Shown: positions 7,414 through 16,046 of the stretch, in pieces
Layout of the letters: the number at the start of each line of letters is the position of its first letter
Position numbering within the stretch: position 1 is the first letter of the stretch
NCBI GenBank assembly: GCA_044227805.1
Contig: JBGAWA010000045.1
Span: 1-32,296 of the forward strand
Length of the DNA: 32,296 nt
Direction of reading: 5' to 3'
From: JACCZZ01 sp044227805
GTDB lineage: Bacteria > Bacteroidota > Bacteroidia > Chitinophagales > UBA10324
Notes under the pieces: generated by a model
The model's database searches: none
The model's input: only the letters and a program-made list of their open reading frames with translations
Told to the model about the DNA's origin: nothing
Translations under genes and position numbers: made by a program

Positions 7414-9756
7414 TTAACGGATAAGCGTAAGTGTTCCTTTGTCAGATAATGGATCTCCGTCATAAGTAATGCCTGAGATGGAATAGATATAGGCTCCCAT
7501 TTCACAGGGAACCCCGTTGAACGAACCATCCCATCCCTCATCATGTGCCGAAGATCCTTCATATACTTCCTGGCCCCAGCGGTTAAATACTTTCACCGAT
7601 TGAACTTCACGTATCCCTTTTGTATAAAACTGAAAAAAATCATTCAGCCCATCGCCATTCGGTGTGAACGCATTGGGTACGAGAAAGAGATGATGATGCG
7701 TAACCGTTACTGTTACCGAATCCGATGCTTTGCATCCGTTGCTTTCTGTAACCAGCACCGTGTAGGTGATAGTATTCTCGGCGCTGCTGACCGGATCCGC
7801 AACCGTTGTATCATTCAGCCAGTTGGCCGGCGACCACTGATAGGTGCCGCTTCCCGTAGTATTTAATTGCGCTGTTTCTCCCTGGTTAATGGTGATATCT
7901 TCCCCTGCATCCACCACAGGCGGATAAAGCACCGTCACCGTTACGGTATCTTCATCAGTACAGGAACCAACAGCTGCCGATACATAATAAGTTGTAGTGA
8001 TATCAGGATAAACCACCGGATTGGCGATTGCCGCATTGCTCATCATAAAATCAGGTTGCCATTGATAATACACGGCATCGGATGAGGATAGCTGAACACT
8101 ATCGCCGCTGCAAATGGAAACATCACCGCTTGTTACAGCCAACACCGTATCGGTAATTTTGATAATAACAGAATCGCTTGCCTGGCAGCCGAATTCATTG
8201 GTTACCGTAACAGTATAAACCGTTGTTACCGGTGGGCTCACTTGCGGATCAGGAATGGTCGCATCACTGATGTGGAAAGCAGGCAACCATACATAACTCA
8301 CACCATTAGTTGCCTGCAAGGTTACTGTATCAATGTTACACACAAAGGTATCCGGCCCTGCTTTTATTTCAGGCAATGGATAAATCTGCACTTGTCTGGT
8401 AAGCGATGACTGGCAGCCATAATCATTCGTGACAGTAAGGCTCACGTTAAAGAAACCGGCTGATGTATAAGGATGCAGCGGGTCTTGCTGAAGAGCGGTG
8501 CTGCCATCGCCAAAATTCCATTCCCAGCCCGACAGTAATCCGTCGAGCGGAACTGATTGATCCTGGAAGGAAACCGGTATCAACGCGCACTCACTGACAA
8601 AAGAAAAATCGGCGGAAACACCTTTCCTTATTTCCACATATTTGAAAACCGTGTCGGAGCACAAGAGCCCGGGAGCCACTTTAAGTACCACCTTATACAC
8701 GCCTGTATCCGGATATGTATAGACAGGATCTTCGGCTAGAGAAACATCGGTACTGATGCCATTCACCCCGAAATCCCAGTCGAAGTCCGATGATCCAAAA
8801 CTCTGATTTTTGAAATAGACGGTATTGGAACCGCAGATCAATAAGGTATCATTTACCGATGTGCTGCCCATCACATCAAAGTTTGCTTCCATCAATGGAT
8901 TGCATGTAGTGATATTGAATTGAAAATCCCTTACATCCTGACTGAGAAAAACACCGTTGCGGTATTCTTTCACGCAAACACCCACCACAAACTGGCCTAA
9001 TGCCGTTGGAAATGCAGTAAGCAATCCGGTTTTCGGGTGGATACTCATCACAGGATTGCCTCCGATCTGATTGCTTACACTGTATGGAGACAGCCAAACC
9101 ACCGGATCATAAGGCGGCGGTGGAGGTGGAATGGGCTGCGGTATCGTTGCATCGGCCCCCTGCCATGGCGTGCACAGCGAATAGGCAAGCGAATCACCAT
9201 TAGGATCGGTGGCGCTGTGATCAAACTCCAACACCTGATCTACACAGATTACGATAGGCGGGTAATTTTTAAACCGCGGACTGCTGTTTCCCTGCACAAT
9301 GCCCGATGAAGGAATGTGCGCTGTAAAAGTTGCACCGGTATTAGCTGGGTCGAGCAGATTAACAATCGTATTGTTGCGGCAACACCTTTGATATGACAAA
9401 TCGAAGCCACCCGCAATGGGTGGAAGTGTGGTGGTTACTTTATATATCGCTTCTTCCACGCAAATGCCGGGCGGAAGCACCAGGCAGGGATCACTCAAAT
9501 CAGGATCAACAGCATTGGCACCTTGCAGAAAAACAGTGAGTGTTTGTTGCAACGCGCCGGAACTGCTATACACACCGATCGAGGCAGGGTTATCAAATGG
9601 TGTCGCGCTGTTGCAATCGCGGTAAACTTTTAAAGTAATCTCATAGGTATTTCCGCCAAGACTGGTATAATACATTTCACCTCCTATGATATGCCATGCT
9701 TGTGAAACAACAGGAAGGAAAAAAAACAGCAGCAATAAAAAAAAAGAGAATTTCAT
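7414..9756 (-). CDS. Large secreted PKD-domain protein with gliding-motility CHU_C domain
   Basis: The predicted 780-residue protein starts with a signal peptide (MKFSFFLLLLFFFLPVVSQA). I chose ATG 9756 because a longer in-frame start at 9807 only adds residues before this signal. The N-terminal ~290 residues resemble the pre-PKD region common in these proteins (IGGEMYYTSLGGNTYEITL, with RDCNS and YQRCCRN). Two PKD domains follow (WDFGVNG and WEWNFGDGS cores), then three Ig-like/PKD-like beta repeats of about 80 residues each. The end is a CHU_C gliding-motility-associated domain (VPNAFTPNGDGLNDFF, FNRWGQEVYE, GWDGSFNG), a type B sorting signal for T9SS. It is probably a surface adhesin or matrix protein. 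No enzymatic domain is visible. It is divergent from grpE. Confidence 0.9.
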   Translation of the reverse strand: MKFSFFLLLLFFFLPVVSQAWHIIGGEMYYTSLGGNTYEITLKVYRDCNSATPFDNPASIGVYSSSGALQQTLTVFLQGANAVDPDLSDPCLVLPPGICVEEAIYKVTTTLPPIAGGFDLSYQRCCRNNTIVNLLDPANTGATFTAHIPSSGIVQGNSSPRFKNYPPIVICVDQVLEFDHSATDPNGDSLAYSLCTPWQGADATIPQPIPPPPPPYDPVVWLSPYSVSNQIGGNPVMSIHPKTGLLTAFPTALGQFVVGVCVKEYRNGVFLSQDVRDFQFNITTCNPLMEANFDVMGSTSVNDTLLICGSNTVYFKNQSFGSSDFDWDFGVNGISTDVSLAEDPVYTYPDTGVYKVVLKVAPGLLCSDTVFKYVEIRKGVSADFSFVSECALIPVSFQDQSVPLDGLLSGWEWNFGDGSTALQQDPLHPYTSAGFFNVSLTVTNDYGCQSSLTRQVQIYPLPEIKAGPDTFVCNIDTVTLQATNGVSYVWLPAFHISDATIPDPQVSPPVTTVYTVTVTNEFGCQASDSVIIKITDTVLAVTSGDVSICSGDSVQLSSSDAVYYQWQPDFMMSNAAIANPVVYPDITTTYYVSAAVGSCTDEDTVTVTVLYPPVVDAGEDITINQGETAQLNTTGSGTYQWSPANWLNDTTVADPVSSAENTITYTVLVTESNGCKASDSVTVTVTHHHLFLVPNAFTPNGDGLNDFFQFYTKGIREVQSVKVFNRWGQEVYEGSSAHDEGWDGSFNGVPCEMGAYIYSISGITYDGDPLSDKGTLTLIR

Positions 9757-9885
9757 TTGTCCTGAATCAGCACCAATCAATACCCGAAAGTAACAAACCA
9801 TGCCCACTTCAACAAAATCATCACCGGCACTCTCTGCTTTCCATTATTCCCGCTTTTGTGAAGACTATCCATGGCAACATTTCGG

Positions 9886-9959
9886 CAATTGCAGCATGAT
9901 GCGATAGAGATTTATTAATAGGTCCATGGAAAGTTGCTGACTGCATCATGCCGCAATTG
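9886..9959. repeat. Imperfect inverted repeat between divergent genes
   Basis: Arms at 9886-9902 and 9943-9959 (17 nt, 16 complementary) are separated by 40 nt. They lie in the ~350-nt gap between the CHU_C surface protein and grpE. This may be an operator or a cruciform. It does not match the CIRCE heat-shock operator. The rest of the gap holds only the candidate promoter listed next. Confidence 0.6.
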
Positions 9960-10008
9960 AGGCGTATGTGTTCAGGGCTGTTCAACCTTAACTTTCTGCA
10001 AATTGCGC

Positions 10009-10016
10009 TACTTTTG
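10009..10016 (+). promoter_or_regulatory. Candidate -7 box of grpE-dnaJ
   Basis: TACTTTTG fits the Bacteroidota -7 consensus TAnnTTTG exactly and lies 93 nt before the grpE start. The -33 element upstream is weak, so this is a modest call. Confidence 0.45.
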
Positions 10017-10108
10017 CCCCGTTTTAATTAATGCCGGTGACAGATTGACCGAATGACCCCCATGGCAAAGCATTTGTTCAGTTGTTCCGTTTAAACCTTT
10101 TTTTACGA

Positions 10109-10795
10109 ATGGAAAATAAAGAGATGAACCCTTCATTTGATGAATCACTGGAAAATAAAAAGGAACCGGCGGATCATCCGTCCGATCAGCCCGGACATGA
10201 TTTTTCAGGTGAAGAAATTCTGAATAAGATTGAAAAAGACGCAGTGGAACAGGATGCCGCTGAAAATAATGCAGGTGAACAGGATCATGCTGACGGCAAC
10301 GATCTCTTGAGCAAGCTGGGGCTTTCGAAAAAAGACAAGCTTAAAAAGGAAAATGCGGAATTGAAACTGAAAGCCGACGAACTGAACGATAAGTTTCTTC
10401 GCTTGTATGCTGAATTCGACAATTATAAAAAGCGCACGCAAAAAGAACGTATTGAAAATGCTAAAACCGCCGGTATTGAAATCATCAATGCCCTCCTGCC
10501 GGTGGTGGATGACTTTTCGCGCGCCATGAAACAAATGGAATCATCCCAGGACCTCGTTGCCGTGCAGGAAGGCGTCCGGCTTATTCAGCAAAAGATGAAT
10601 GCCGTGCTGGAAGCACGCGGATTGAAACAGATGAAATCGGTTGGTGAAATGTTTAGTCCCGAGCTGCACGAAGCAATTGCGGAAATACCCGCCGCCGAAG
10701 AAACCTTAAAAGGCAAGGTGGTGGATGAAATAGAATGCGGCTACTATCTGAATGATAAGATCATCCGGCATGCAAAGGTGGTGGTGGGCAAGTAA
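10109..10795 (+). CDS. grpE: GrpE nucleotide exchange factor
   Basis: GrpE releases ADP from DnaK in the cytoplasm. The 228-residue product has a variable, very acidic N-terminal 70 residues, a long coiled coil (ENAELKLKADELNDKFLRLYAEFDNYKKR, about residues 89-117) and the C-terminal beta domain with the conserved ending (GEMFSPELHEAI, VVDEIECGYYLNDKIIRHAKVVV). I use ATG 10109; ATG 10124 is also possible, and the upstream TTG is unlikely. dnaJ follows 94 nt downstream on the same strand. dnaK is not in the window. The order grpE-dnaJ is common in Bacteroidota, and heat-shock induction is expected, though no known operator is seen. Confidence 0.95.
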   Translation: MENKEMNPSFDESLENKKEPADHPSDQPGHDFSGEEILNKIEKDAVEQDAAENNAGEQDHADGNDLLSKLGLSKKDKLKKENAELKLKADELNDKFLRLYAEFDNYKKRTQKERIENAKTAGIEIINALLPVVDDFSRAMKQMESSQDLVAVQEGVRLIQQKMNAVLEARGLKQMKSVGEMFSPELHEAIAEIPAAEETLKGKVVDEIECGYYLNDKIIRHAKVVVGK

Positions 10796-10889
10796 ATAAA
10801 ATGACTGACGGAGGAAACAACACAGGCAACTGCAAATTAAACCTGCCTTCAACAACAGGCGATACTTTTTTAAAGCGATGAACAACTAA

Positions 10890-12059
10890 ATGGCAGCAAA
10901 GAGAGATTATTACGAAGTGTTAGGCGTAGGAAAAACCGCGACCGCTGATGAAATAAAAAAGGCTTACCGCAAGGTGGCCATGCAGTTTCATCCTGACAGA
11001 AATCCGAACGACAAAGCTGCTGAAGAAAAATTTAAAGAGGCAGCTGAAGCATATGAAATTCTGAGCGACAGCGATAAGAAAAAAAGATATGATCAATATG
11101 GTCATGCCGGCGTGGGAGGCAATGGCGGCTATGGAAATGCCGGCGCAGGTGGTATGCGGATGGAAGACATCTTCACCAACTTCGGCGATATCTTCAGCGA
11201 TATGGGCGGCAGTCCATTCGAAGCTTTCTTCGGTGGTAACCGCTCTTCACGCGAACGTTCCCGTGGTGTTCGCGGAGGAAATCTGCGCATCAAGGTCCCG
11301 CTCAATTTATCGGAAATCGCCAAAGGCGCACACAAAAGCCTGAAGGTGAAAAAATATGTTACCTGCGACACCTGCAGCGGCAGCGGTGCAAAGGACAAGA
11401 GTTCTTTTCATGCCTGCACTAACTGCAAGGGAAGCGGCGTCATCCGCCGTGTACAGAATACTATTCTCGGCCAAATGGCCACCACCTCTACCTGCCCCAC
11501 CTGTAATGGAGAAGGCCAGGTAATTACTGCCAAATGCAACACCTGCCATGGGGAAGGACGTGTTTATGGAGAAGAAACCATCAATGTAGATATTCCGGCA
11601 GGCGTGGCAGAAGGCATGCAACTTTCGATGAGCGGAAAGGGCAATGCCGGCGAACGAGGCGGCGCTCCCGGCGATCTGCTGATTGCCATTGAAGAGGAAG
11701 AGCATGGCGAGCTGAAGCGCGATGGTAATAATGTGGCGTATGAATTATTCATCTCCTTTCCGGATGCCGCGCTCGGTACCAGTGTGGATGTGCCAACGAT
11801 AGATGGTAAAGCGCGCATCAAGATCAAAGCCGGCACACAGGCCGGAGAAATATTCCGGCTAAAAGGCAAAGGCCTTCCCAATGTAAATGCGTATGGCAGC
11901 GGCGACCAGTTGATCCATGTGAATGTATGGGTACCGAAAGACCTTTCGGCAGATGAACAAAAGGAGCTGGAAAAGCTCCGCAATTCACACAACTTCAAAC
12001 CTAATCCCGGAAAGAATGACAAGAATTTCTTTGAGAAGATGCGGGATTATTTTGCATGA
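10890..12059 (+). CDS. dnaJ: Chaperone DnaJ
   Basis: This 389-residue type I Hsp40 stimulates the ATPase of DnaK and delivers unfolded substrates. The J domain (about 5-70) has HPD at 34-36. A Gly-rich stretch follows (about 72-110). The zinc-binding domain has all four CxxCxGxG motifs (CDTCSGSG, CTNCKGSG, CPTCNGEG, CNTCHGEG) and is followed by the two beta-barrel substrate-binding domains. Length and order are typical and nothing is missing. It lies downstream of grpE, most likely in one operon. A degenerate palindrome at 12116 lies after the stop. Confidence 0.96.
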   Translation: MAAKRDYYEVLGVGKTATADEIKKAYRKVAMQFHPDRNPNDKAAEEKFKEAAEAYEILSDSDKKKRYDQYGHAGVGGNGGYGNAGAGGMRMEDIFTNFGDIFSDMGGSPFEAFFGGNRSSRERSRGVRGGNLRIKVPLNLSEIAKGAHKSLKVKKYVTCDTCSGSGAKDKSSFHACTNCKGSGVIRRVQNTILGQMATTSTCPTCNGEGQVITAKCNTCHGEGRVYGEETINVDIPAGVAEGMQLSMSGKGNAGERGGAPGDLLIAIEEEEHGELKRDGNNVAYELFISFPDAALGTSVDVPTIDGKARIKIKAGTQAGEIFRLKGKGLPNVNAYGSGDQLIHVNVWVPKDLSADEQKELEKLRNSHNFKPNPGKNDKNFFEKMRDYFA

Positions 12060-12115
12060 TGCCATTGCCGCATCGGCAGGATCTCTGACTCAACCCACTT
12101 TCAGCAGCTCAACCT

Positions 12116-12137
12116 GGATTTTTGAATAGAAAAATTT
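12116..12137 (+). repeat. Degenerate REP-like palindrome
   Basis: GGATTTTTGA and AGAAAAATTT form a decayed version of the palindrome seen at 4-25, 2608-2629, 14049-14070, 15811-15831 and 32071-32092, again followed by a CGCTGTGCT-type tail. It lies 57 nt after dnaJ. Confidence 0.5.
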
Positions 12138-12264
12138 CGCTGTGCTGTAGCAGAGCACTTCTCACCAACAGGCAATGGTCTGTGCCTGCCTTGTCTCCAG
12201 CACCATTTGCTGATAAGAACAGGTAATTATACGCTGATAGTTACCTTTGATAAAAACCTCACTT

Positions 12265-12822
12265 ATGGGATTCGTTTTTTTAGTAATCATCCTGGTACTC
12301 CTGCTGATACCGGTAGTGTTATACAACTCACTGATCAGGAAAAAAAATGCGGTAGCCAATGCATTCGGATCCATTGATGCCATGCTGAAAAAACGGTACG
12401 ACCTGCTGCCGAATTTAGTGGCTACCGTGAAAACGTATATGAATTATGAGCGTGATACGCTCACGAAAATCACAGAACTGCGTAACCAGGCCGCCACGGC
12501 GGATATCTCACCCGAACAAAAGATACAGCTGGAAAACCAGATCGGTGGCGCCATGCGCAAGATTATGGTGCAGGTGGAAAATTATCCTGATCTCAAAGCC
12601 AACCAGAATTTTCTGCAGCTGCAGGGATCCTGGAATGAAGTGGAAGAACAGATCTCCGCTGCCCGCCGTGCCTACAACGCCACCGTAAATGACTACAACA
12701 ATGCCGTAGAACAATTTCCTACCAACATCCTCGCCGGCATGATGAAGTATGGAATGAAATCCTATTTTGACATTCCGGAGGAGGAACGGAAAAATATCAG
12801 CGCGCAGGATCTGTTCAAGTAA
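12265..12822 (+). CDS. LemA family membrane protein
   Basis: The predicted 185-residue protein has one N-terminal membrane segment (residues 2-20, MGFVFLVIILVLLLIPVVLY) followed by the LemA helical core: NAFGSIDAMLKKRYDLLPNL, the EL.NQA segment, and ARRAYNATVNDYNNAVEQFP. ATG 12265 starts right at the membrane helix; the upstream TTG at 12247 is not needed. LemA proteins are widespread and of unclear function, with most of the protein outside the cytoplasm. The DUF3137 gene 160 nt downstream is a frequent partner, so the two probably act together at the inner membrane. Confidence 0.92.
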   Translation: MGFVFLVIILVLLLIPVVLYNSLIRKKNAVANAFGSIDAMLKKRYDLLPNLVATVKTYMNYERDTLTKITELRNQAATADISPEQKIQLENQIGGAMRKIMVQVENYPDLKANQNFLQLQGSWNEVEEQISAARRAYNATVNDYNNAVEQFPTNILAGMMKYGMKSYFDIPEEERKNISAQDLFK

Positions 12823-12982
12823 ATGGTGATCGCGCTGCCTGTAAGGTCGTAGCAAAGATTGCTTATCCCTATAGATGCCTGGCGCCTGTAGTTCAATGAT
12901 GCATTTAGAATGCCGATAGATTCACCTTCGCAGAGGCTTCGCACCATGCCGCTGGTTGTATCATCATAATGCTGCTTACAAT

Positions 12983-13948
12983 ATGACCTCAAAAGAATCA
13001 TTTGACAGCCTTTACAGTACACGATTGCTGCCTGCATTGCAATCACTGGAGCAGGAAAGAAAAACGGCATTAAAAACATTTTGGACGGCATTGGCCATAC
13101 TGCTCACTGAAATCCCCCTTACCCTTATTGCCTTGTCTATCGGTCATCCCGCTGCTTTTCTGATATTGATACCTTCTCTGCTATTCGCCATTCTTCAATT
13201 TATAAAGTATGGAAAAAAGAAAACAACCTATGCGCTGGCCTTTAAGCAAAAGGTGATCGGCAGCATGGTGACAGCGATGAGTGAGCAGCTGTCTTACACG
13301 CCGGGCGCATGCATAAGCTTAAGCGAATATGTGGCATCCGGCATTTTCCGCAGCCGTATCGACCGCTACACGGGCGATGACCTGATCGCTGGCACGCTGG
13401 GTGTAACTGCGGTAAAGTTTTCTGAAGTACACCATGAAGAAAAGCAAGTGACTACCGACAGTAAAGGGCACCGCCGGGAAACTTGGGTCACCATTTTTAA
13501 AGGCATCTTTTTCATCGCCGACTTCAATAAAAATTTTAAAGGCAGCACCTTCATCGGACCGGATATCGGTGATAGCTTTTTCGGCATCGGAAGGTTGTTT
13601 GAAAAATGGACAACCGGCAAAGGCGACCTGGTGAAACTGGAAAGCCCTGAATTTGAAAAATATTTTACCGCCTACAGCACCGACCAGGTAGAGGCACGAT
13701 ACATCCTTTCCACCACCATGATGGAAAGGCTGGTGCAATTCAGAAAAAAGGCGGACGGCAATTTACATTTGTCATTCGTGCAGTCCAATGTTTACATAGC
13801 GCTTTCCGTACGAGAAGCATTATTCGAACCCAACATTTTTTCTTCCGGCCTCCAGCCCGCTTACCTGAAAAAATATTACGACTACCTCGAACTCATTACC
13901 GGTATTGTGGATGATCTTCAGCTGAACCAGCGGATCTGGGGGAAATAA
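12983..13948 (+). CDS. DUF3137 membrane protein (LemA partner)
   Basis: The predicted 321-residue protein has a cytoplasmic N-terminal helix, then two closely spaced membrane segments (about residues 32-50 and 54-70). The long C-terminal domain has the DUF3137 pattern: an SGIFRSRIDRYTGDDLI segment, then KFSEVHHEEK, IFKGIFFIADFNKNF, and YSTDQVEARYILS. I chose ATG 12983 over the upstream TTG at 12956. No enzyme motif is known for this family. Its position after lemA on the same strand matches other Bacteroidota and Proteobacteria. Function unknown. Confidence 0.85.
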   Translation: MTSKESFDSLYSTRLLPALQSLEQERKTALKTFWTALAILLTEIPLTLIALSIGHPAAFLILIPSLLFAILQFIKYGKKKTTYALAFKQKVIGSMVTAMSEQLSYTPGACISLSEYVASGIFRSRIDRYTGDDLIAGTLGVTAVKFSEVHHEEKQVTTDSKGHRRETWVTIFKGIFFIADFNKNFKGSTFIGPDIGDSFFGIGRLFEKWTTGKGDLVKLESPEFEKYFTAYSTDQVEARYILSTTMMERLVQFRKKADGNLHLSFVQSNVYIALSVREALFEPNIFSSGLQPAYLKKYYDYLELITGIVDDLQLNQRIWGK

Positions 13949-14048
13949 CAATTGATGATATCACCCTGCTCCCTCTTTTTTTCCAGGATTTTTCAACCCG
14001 CATATGCCGTTCATGACAGCCATCGCTTAACCTCGGCGCAGCGATGCG

Positions 14049-14070
14049 GGATTTTTCCATTGAAAAATCC
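14049..14070 (-). repeat. REP-like palindrome upstream of gdhA
   Basis: GGATTTTTC (14049-14057) and GAAAAATCC (14062-14070) form a perfect 9-bp stem with a 4-nt loop. The conserved CGCATCGCTGCG-type tail is on the left, so this copy is inverted relative to the one at 4-25. It lies in the 388-nt gap between the DUF3137 gene and gdhA; the rest of the gap shows no gene or clear promoter. Confidence 0.75.
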
Positions 14071-14336
14071 GCATGGAACTGTGACGCTTGGGTATAAATT
14101 TCACATTTGATATCAACTATGATGTTTGTCATGTTTTATCTGCCGCAGGGTACATTATAAAAAAAAGAACTATAATTGAAGGCGATGACTTAATTTTACG
14201 GGTGATTTTTTTCTTATCAGGAACAGAAGCATAAGCTGCCATGTGTAATTATTCGTTGATGGAATCCTCTCTTGCTCTTCCTTTCCGGTTTTCATTCAGA
14301 AATAACCAATTATTTAACACATAAAATCAAATTGTT

Positions 14337-15689
14337 ATGGCCACTCCAAAATTAGCTGATCAGGTGAACGAGTTCATGAAGAAAGTAAAAAAGAAAAACC
14401 CTTATGAACCTGAATTTCATCAGGCGGTAACGGAAGTTGCGGAATCACTGCTTCCTTTCATCAATGAAAATCCCAAATACAATAATGCGAAAATACTGGA
14501 GCGCATCACGGAACCGGATCGCGTGATCATGTTCCGGGTGACCTGGCTCGACGACAAGGGTGAATTCCAGGTGAACCGCGGTTTTCGTATTCAGATCAAC
14601 AATGCAATTGGGCCTTATAAAGGCGGGCTTCGGTTTCACCCGACCGTGAACCTCAGCATCCTGAAATTCCTGGCATTCGAGCAGGTATTTAAAAATTCAC
14701 TTACCGGCCTGCCGATGGGCGGAGGAAAAGGAGGAAGTGATTTTGATCCTAAAGGCAAATCGGATAATGAAGTAATGCGTTTCTGCCAGAGTTTTATGAC
14801 GGAACTGTACAGGCACATTGGCGCTGATATCGATGTGCCGGCCGGTGATATCGGTGTAGGTGGCCGTGAGATCGGCTTCCTGTATGGACAATACAAACGG
14901 CTTCGCAATGAATTCACGGGTGTACTCACCGGCAAATCCATTGATTACGGAGGCAGTTTGATTAGGCCCGAAGCAACCGGTTACGGATGCGTTTATTTTA
15001 CACAGGAAATGCTGGCTACCCGTAAAATGAATATCAAAGGCAAACGCGTGGTGATCAGCGGCTCAGGTAATGTATCGCAGTACGCTGCGGAAAAAGCCAT
15101 TCAGCTGGGAGCCAAGGTGGTTACCCTTTCCGATTCGGATGGTTACATTTATGATGAAGACGGCATCACGGAAGAAAAACTAAAATTTGTCTTGTGGCTG
15201 AAGAATGAAAAGCGCGGCCGCATAAAAGAGTATGCGGAAAAATATGGCGTCGTGTATGTTGCCAGGAAAAGACCCTGGGAAATCAAATGTGATATCGCAT
15301 TGCCATGTGCCACGCAAAATGAACTCGATGAGGAGGATGCAAAACGGTTGACGAGAAATGGCTGCATTGCCGTTGCGGAAGGCGCCAACATGCCATCTAC
15401 CAATGAGGCGGTGAAATGGTTTCTCAAGAAGAATATCCTCTACGGGCCCGGCAAAGCCGCCAATGCCGGTGGTGTAGCCGTATCAGGTCTTGAGATGAGC
15501 CAGAACTCAGAACGCCTGTCGTGGTCGCGCGAAGAAGTGGATAACAGGTTACATAAAATCATGAAAGACATCCATGCCAGTTGCCTGAAGTATGGCAAAG
15601 AAGGGGAGGTGATCAATTATGTAAAAGGTGCGAACATCGGAGGATTTGTAAAAGTGGCGGATGCCATGCTTGCGCAGGGACTCGTGTAG
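14337..15689 (+). CDS. gdhA: Glutamate dehydrogenase, probably NADP-dependent
   Basis: This 450-residue hexameric-type enzyme interconverts 2-oxoglutarate plus ammonia and glutamate. Visible motifs are GPYKGGLRFHP (glutamate pocket), the catalytic segment PMGGGKGGSDFDPKGKS, PAGDIGVGGREIG, the Rossmann motif GSGNVSQYAAEKA with acidic residues following, and ALPCATQNELDE. Length and the KGGSDFDPKGKS form fit the bacterial class of about 450 residues that usually assimilates ammonia with NADPH; cofactor choice is inferred. It is monocistronic, with a strong terminator 37 nt after the stop. It is the last chromosomal housekeeping gene before the mosaic island. Confidence 0.95.
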   Translation: MATPKLADQVNEFMKKVKKKNPYEPEFHQAVTEVAESLLPFINENPKYNNAKILERITEPDRVIMFRVTWLDDKGEFQVNRGFRIQINNAIGPYKGGLRFHPTVNLSILKFLAFEQVFKNSLTGLPMGGGKGGSDFDPKGKSDNEVMRFCQSFMTELYRHIGADIDVPAGDIGVGGREIGFLYGQYKRLRNEFTGVLTGKSIDYGGSLIRPEATGYGCVYFTQEMLATRKMNIKGKRVVISGSGNVSQYAAEKAIQLGAKVVTLSDSDGYIYDEDGITEEKLKFVLWLKNEKRGRIKEYAEKYGVVYVARKRPWEIKCDIALPCATQNELDEEDAKRLTRNGCIAVAEGANMPSTNEAVKWFLKKNILYGPGKAANAGGVAVSGLEMSQNSERLSWSREEVDNRLHKIMKDIHASCLKYGKEGEVINYVKGANIGGFVKVADAMLAQGLV

Positions 15690-15726
15690 GCTGACTATAC
15701 TGAGCATCAGCCATGAAATTGACCGA

Positions 15727-15762
15727 ACCCGGATTTTTCCTTTGGAAGATCCGGGTTTTTTT
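15727..15762 (+). terminator. Rho-independent terminator of gdhA
   Basis: Arms ACCCGGAT and ATCCGGGT close a 14-nt loop that itself resembles the local REP palindrome, followed by seven T. It lies 38 nt after the gdhA stop. The island-flanking repeat starts inside or just after the T-tract. Confidence 0.9.
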
Positions 15763-16004
15763 GTCGGCTATTGCACAACGCAAAAGAATAGACGGAGCAA
15801 CTTTTTACCTGGATTTTTCATTGAAAAATCCCGCTTAACTACGTTAGGGTTTAGACCGATTTTGTGTTGAACAGCCTGATGCGGGTTATAGAATGGAGTG
15901 GAGCGATACACTTCTCCCAAAAAAAGTTTGCCTTGAGAACGGTGCCTTGGATATATGGTATAATTTTGCTTTTGAACTTGCGTAGATACTATTGTTACCG
16001 GCAA
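15758..16004 (+). repeat. Island-flanking direct repeat, left copy
   Basis: This ~247-bp segment recurs in direct orientation at 32018-32264. Similarity is high over the first ~150 bp (TTGTCGGCTATTGCACAACG, the REP palindrome, the TTAGGGTTTAGACCG segment) and lower over the last 80 bp. Total length is conserved: in both copies the GTTA[C/T]CGGCAA motif begins 233 nt after TTGTCGG. The end coincides with the inferred crossover site of cassette A (15994). It may contain an attI-like or attC-like site, but no convincing stem is visible. Confidence 0.8.
15811..15831 (+). repeat. REP-like palindrome inside the left flanking repeat
   Basis: GGATTTTTC (15811-15819) and GAAAAATCC (15823-15831) form a perfect stem with a 3-nt loop, followed by the CGCTTAACTACGTTAGGG tail characteristic of the family. 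Confidence 0.8.
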
Positions 16005-16008
16005 CCCT
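15994..16008 (+). other. Inferred start (crossover site) of integron-like cassette A
   Basis: GTTACCGGCAACCCT matches the reverse complement of 18734-18748 (left end of the attC-like hairpin) at 13 of 15 positions. In integron cassettes the first bases of the cassette are complementary to the left end of its own attC, because both join in the circular form. Crossover would be between G15994 and T15995. Confidence 0.6.
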
Positions 16009-16046
16009 ATTGGGACAGTGCAAAATTGAAACAACAGTGTGTTTAA

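Noticed and set aside
11564..12022. A 152-codon minus-strand open frame
   Set aside because: It is antisense to dnaJ, low-complexity and rich in Ser/Pro; a shadow of GC-rich codon usage.
15840..15994. A third attC hairpin ending at 15994
   Set aside because: I could not find a left arm pairing convincingly with the 60 nt before the GTTACC motif in either copy of the flanking repeat.
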